DNA from: CAYJAD01 sp964372165
GTDB taxonomy: Bacteria > Desulfobacterota > Desulfovibrionia > Desulfovibrionales > Desulfovibrionaceae
Reading direction: 5' to 3'
NCBI GenBank assembly: GCA_964372165.1
Contig: CAYJPT010000050.1
Coordinates: forward strand, 1 to 15,133
Length of the DNA stretch: 15,133 bases
Positions 13,468 through 15,133 of the stretch are shown here, in pieces (position 1 is the stretch's first letter; each line of letters starts with the position of its first letter). Below the pieces are notes generated by a model, which saw nothing but the letters and a program-made list of their open reading frames with translations, searched no databases and had not been told where the DNA came from. The translations under genes were made by a program, and so were the position numbers.

Positions 13468-14466
13468 CTACTTAGCGCGCTCCTTGTGGCAAGTTGTACA
13501 AGATGTATTAAGCGGTCTTGCAACATTCATAGCATCATGACAAGTCATGCATTGTAAGTGATAAGCAGCCTTCAAATTAGGACGTTGCGGATTTTGCACG
13601 TCAATGGTAGGCGAATGGCAATTTATGCACTTAGGAGGAGTTACCGAAGGAGGACTATTATGGTGGCAAGCAGCGCAAAGCGTAGTACTGTCGGTATGGA
13701 ATGCCGCTGCTAATTTATTGTCTCCAACGCGCTTTAAGAGAGAAGAATAGTGGCGTCTATGATTAAAGACATTAGCCTCAAACTCATCAGAAAGAGCATC
13801 AATCTTTACTCGGTAAGGAATGGACTCTGGCGCAATAGGTTCAGCACCTGTAACCTTTGCTTTGCGATCCCAAACAGTCTGTGCTGCAATGGCTTCATTT
13901 TCAGAAGGATCAAGCTCACCCTTGATGCCTTGAGACAATTGCTCACTAGTCATATAATCACTGGCATCATGGCAAGAAGCACAAAATTTTTCTGATCTTG
14001 GAGGTACTGGTAAAATACTGTGACAACCTGCACACTCAGGTTGCTTTAAATTTTCCACGTGACAACTTACACAACTATTAGGCGTTGCGGTTCCATCAGG
14101 TCTTTTAGCAATGTTTTCAGCATGCATAGCTCGTTCAAGTGTGATAAAATTACCATCAGCCTTACCTTCAACAGTATGGCAGCTTGAACATGTTATTGTA
14201 TCCCCTGTGTGGTGACAAGATTCACAATCTGGTATTTGTTGTTCATGAATATAGTGATTAAAAACCACAGGGCGCATTCCGGCCTCTGATGGGTTTGGCT
14301 TTTCAGTCACAGGAAACATGACCATTGCCGAGGGAGCGCCGCTATCTGTAGGCTCAAGCTCTAGTGTTGCATGTGCCAAAAGCACCGTACACAACATTGC
14401 GCCTATTGCCATAGCAAGCACTACCGTAACCCTCATACATCGCAGCAGTGTTTTACCATTCCTCAT
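13468..14466 (-). CDS. nhcA: Nine-haem cytochrome c (NhcA)
   Basis: Periplasmic multihaem cytochrome, 332 residues with a signal peptide (hydrophobic core about 12-31, likely cleavage near AHA34 to give about 299 residues). Exactly nine CXXCH motifs are present: starts at C81, C93, C132, C145, C162, C264, C280, C306 and C323. They fall into an N-terminal group of five and a C-terminal group of four, separated by about 95 haem-free residues. Several isolated histidines (H71, H74, H115, H236, H239, H257, H303) can serve as distal ligands. This count, spacing and size fit the nine-haem cytochrome of Desulfovibrio, which relays electrons between the hydrogenase/cytochrome c3 pool and a membrane complex. 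It is first in its operon, with AAGGA eight bases before the ATG. Confidence 0.9.
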   Translation of the reverse strand: MRNGKTLLRCMRVTVVLAMAIGAMLCTVLLAHATLELEPTDSGAPSAMVMFPVTEKPNPSEAGMRPVVFNHYIHEQQIPDCESCHHTGDTITCSSCHTVEGKADGNFITLERAMHAENIAKRPDGTATPNSCVSCHVENLKQPECAGCHSILPVPPRSEKFCASCHDASDYMTSEQLSQGIKGELDPSENEAIAAQTVWDRKAKVTGAEPIAPESIPYRVKIDALSDEFEANVFNHRRHYSSLLKRVGDNKLAAAFHTDSTTLCAACHHNSPPSVTPPKCINCHSPTIDVQNPQRPNLKAAYHLQCMTCHDAMNVARPLNTSCTTCHKERAK

Positions 14467-14507
14467 TTGATTATCCTTAAGTTATATACAGATAATTACC
14501 CCAAATT

Positions 14508-14570
14508 CCTGTAAGCTAGTGACCCTACAGGCAACTCCACCAAGGACACATGACCTCATCCAAAGGTCAT
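14508..14570 (-). promoter_or_regulatory. Structured leader upstream of nhcA
   Basis: Between the promoter and the nhcA start, the minus-strand leader has two inverted repeats: ATGACCT-N7-AGGTCAT (14570-14550) and CCTGTA-N12-TACAGG (14531-14508). Each could be an RNA hairpin or an operator. The spacing of TGACC/GGTCA (9 nt) is too wide for the compact palindromes I know for HcpR. I cannot match it to a named riboswitch. Confidence 0.45.
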
Positions 14571-14601
14571 TTATAAAAAAAGCCTAATACAAAGCAAAAG
14601 A

Positions 14602-14630
14602 ATTGTAGCTTAGAAAAAATTATGCGTCAA
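14602..14630 (-). promoter_or_regulatory. Sigma-70-type promoter of the nhcABCD operon
   Basis: On the minus strand, TTGACG (14630-14625), a 17-bp spacer and TACAAT (14607-14602) match the -35/-10 consensus at five of six positions each. Transcription would start near 14595, giving a leader of about 130 nt. Confidence 0.7.
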
Positions 14631-14639
14631 GGTAAGATG

Positions 14640-14949
14640 CTTTATAAACCTTTTTTTGTTATGTATTTTATTTTTTGCGCAAGAAAGTGAAATAGTTCAC
14701 AACCAATTAATTTTATACTAGTTTTGCATAAAAAAAACTTTATGCAATTTATTACATAAGGTTTTTATAAAAATTTTATAGCTAAGGGCATTACGTATAC
14801 ATCCTGGATTGACATTTAGCCATTACGCAATACAAAGCCCCTATAAAATAAAGATGTAATAGGCATAATCTATTTCTATATCAACTAAAAAAGCTCTAAC
14901 TAGCATAACACTATCTAAGTTAATCAATTTATACTGACAGTAGTAACAT
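14640..14949. other. AT-rich intergenic region upstream of the nhc operon
   Basis: No convincing gene is seen. A perfect 9-bp hairpin TTGCATAAA/TTTATGCAA lies at 14724-14747 and could be a terminator or operator. On the plus strand TTGACA (14809-14814) and TACAAA (14831-14836), 16 bp apart, are promoter-like and point out of the window's right side, but no start codon with a ribosome binding site follows before the repeats. Confidence 0.4.
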
Positions 14950-14976
14950 CCTGTTGCAAAAGTCTACATTCCATAA
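14950..14976. repeat. Second copy of the 27-bp repeat found at 2285-2311
   Basis: An exact 27-bp direct repeat of 2285-2311, beginning CCTGTTGCAAAAGTC and ending ATTCCATAA. Sequence on both sides diverges. It is probably the terminal fragment of the same repeat element as the one in the feo operon. It lies 6 nt before the next repeat. Confidence 0.85.
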
Positions 14977-14982
14977 ATAAGG

Positions 14983-15064
14983 GTCCTGCACAATTATTAT
15001 TTAGTTCTATTTTTGTGCTTTTACAGTAAATTTGCATTTATTTAAAAATCTACTTGTGCAGGAC
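14983..15064 (+). repeat. Copy 3 of the GTCCTGCAC inverted-repeat family
   Basis: An 82-bp element with perfect 10-bp terminal inverted repeats, GTCCTGCACA (14983-14992) and TGTGCAGGAC (15055-15064). The first 35 nt align without gaps to copy 2 with seven differences; the rest of the interior has diverged. About 27 nt beyond it, GGCGAAGC-AAA-GCTCCGCC (15092-15110) forms a GC-rich hairpin, echoing the GC-rich hairpin after copy 2. Confidence 0.8.
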
Positions 15065-15080
15065 AAAAGCCTCAAAAGTC

Positions 15081-15122
15081 AATCATTTAACGGCGAAGCA
15101 AAGCTCCGCCTATTCTTGATTT
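15081..15122 (+). terminator. GC-rich hairpin with T-run at the right edge
   Basis: The stem GGCG-A-AGC/GCT-C-CGCC (15092-15099 with 15103-15110, one internal mismatch) is enclosed by AATCA (15081-15085) and TGATT (15118-15122), and TTTTT (15120-15124) runs from its 3' end. It looks terminator-like on the plus strand, but may equally be part of the repeat element. Confidence 0.35.
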
Positions 15123-15133
15123 TTGGTCGCATT

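Noticed and set aside
13452..13526. Longer N-terminus for the iron-sulfur subunit NhcB
   Set aside because: It would overlap nhcA, push the twin-arginine signal to residue 26 and ignore the GGAGGT directly before the ATG at 13451.
14550..14570. HcpR-type operator upstream of nhcA
   Set aside because: The TGACC/GGTCA halves are present but separated by nine bases, wider than the compact HcpR palindrome as I know it, so I kept it only as an unassigned dyad.
15083..15133. Short minus-strand frame starting ATGCGACCAAAAATC at the right edge (about 17 codons)
   Set aside because: It is formed by the GC-rich hairpin and flank next to the repeat, has no visible ribosome binding site within the window, and ends after 17 codons. 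It is more likely repeat-derived than a gene.

Overview
This window reads as an anaerobic, low-GC member of the Desulfovibrio group (Desulfobacterota). The strongest argument is a four-gene operon for a nine-haem cytochrome c with its iron-sulfur, NrfD-like and small membrane partners. This matches the Nhc/Hmc family of transmembrane redox complexes known from sulfate reducers. The AT-rich intergenic DNA and the nested repeat families suggest a host-associated or otherwise AT-drifted lineage, but the species cannot be named from sequence alone.

Layout. Positions 1-2937 hold a ferrous-iron uptake operon on the minus strand. It runs from a tiny FeoB-associated Cys-rich membrane protein through feoA to feoB, has a Fur-box-like palindrome at its promoter, and has a repeat element lodged between feoA and feoB. 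Positions 2938-3331 are intergenic and contain a multi-hairpin structured segment. Positions 3332-5111 encode a VanR/VanS-like two-component system on the minus strand. Positions 5328-7840 encode two tandem M24-family (aminopeptidase P/prolidase fold) paralogues on the plus strand; the first keeps all five metal ligands and the second has lost four. Positions 7848-9848 encode a CPA2 cation/proton antiporter with TrkA-N and TrkA-C domains on the minus strand. Divergent from it, 9954-10715 encodes a beta-carbonic anhydrase with an N-terminal export or anchor segment. After repeats and a bidirectional terminator, 11061-14466 is the nhcABCD operon on the minus strand, with a good sigma-70 promoter and a hairpin-bearing leader. 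The right edge, 14640-15133, has no gene; it carries promoter-like and hairpin motifs and a nest of two repeat families.

How the genes fit together. NhcA would collect or deliver electrons in the periplasm (hydrogenase/cytochrome c3 side). NhcB and NhcC/NhcD would pass them across or into the membrane and quinone pool. Feo supplies the Fe(II) needed for haem and Fe-S clusters. The exported carbonic anhydrase and the antiporter share an intergenic promoter region, which hints at joint handling of CO2/bicarbonate, protons and cations at the envelope. The M24 pair looks like an active enzyme plus a non-catalytic partner.

The points most worth a second look are the pseudo-peptidase paralogue, an inverted-repeat family (ends GTCCTGCAC/GTGCAGGAC) whose copies show a compensatory base-pair change in an internal stem, the hairpin cluster at 3214-3303, and the structured segment ending in a terminator after the carbonic anhydrase gene.
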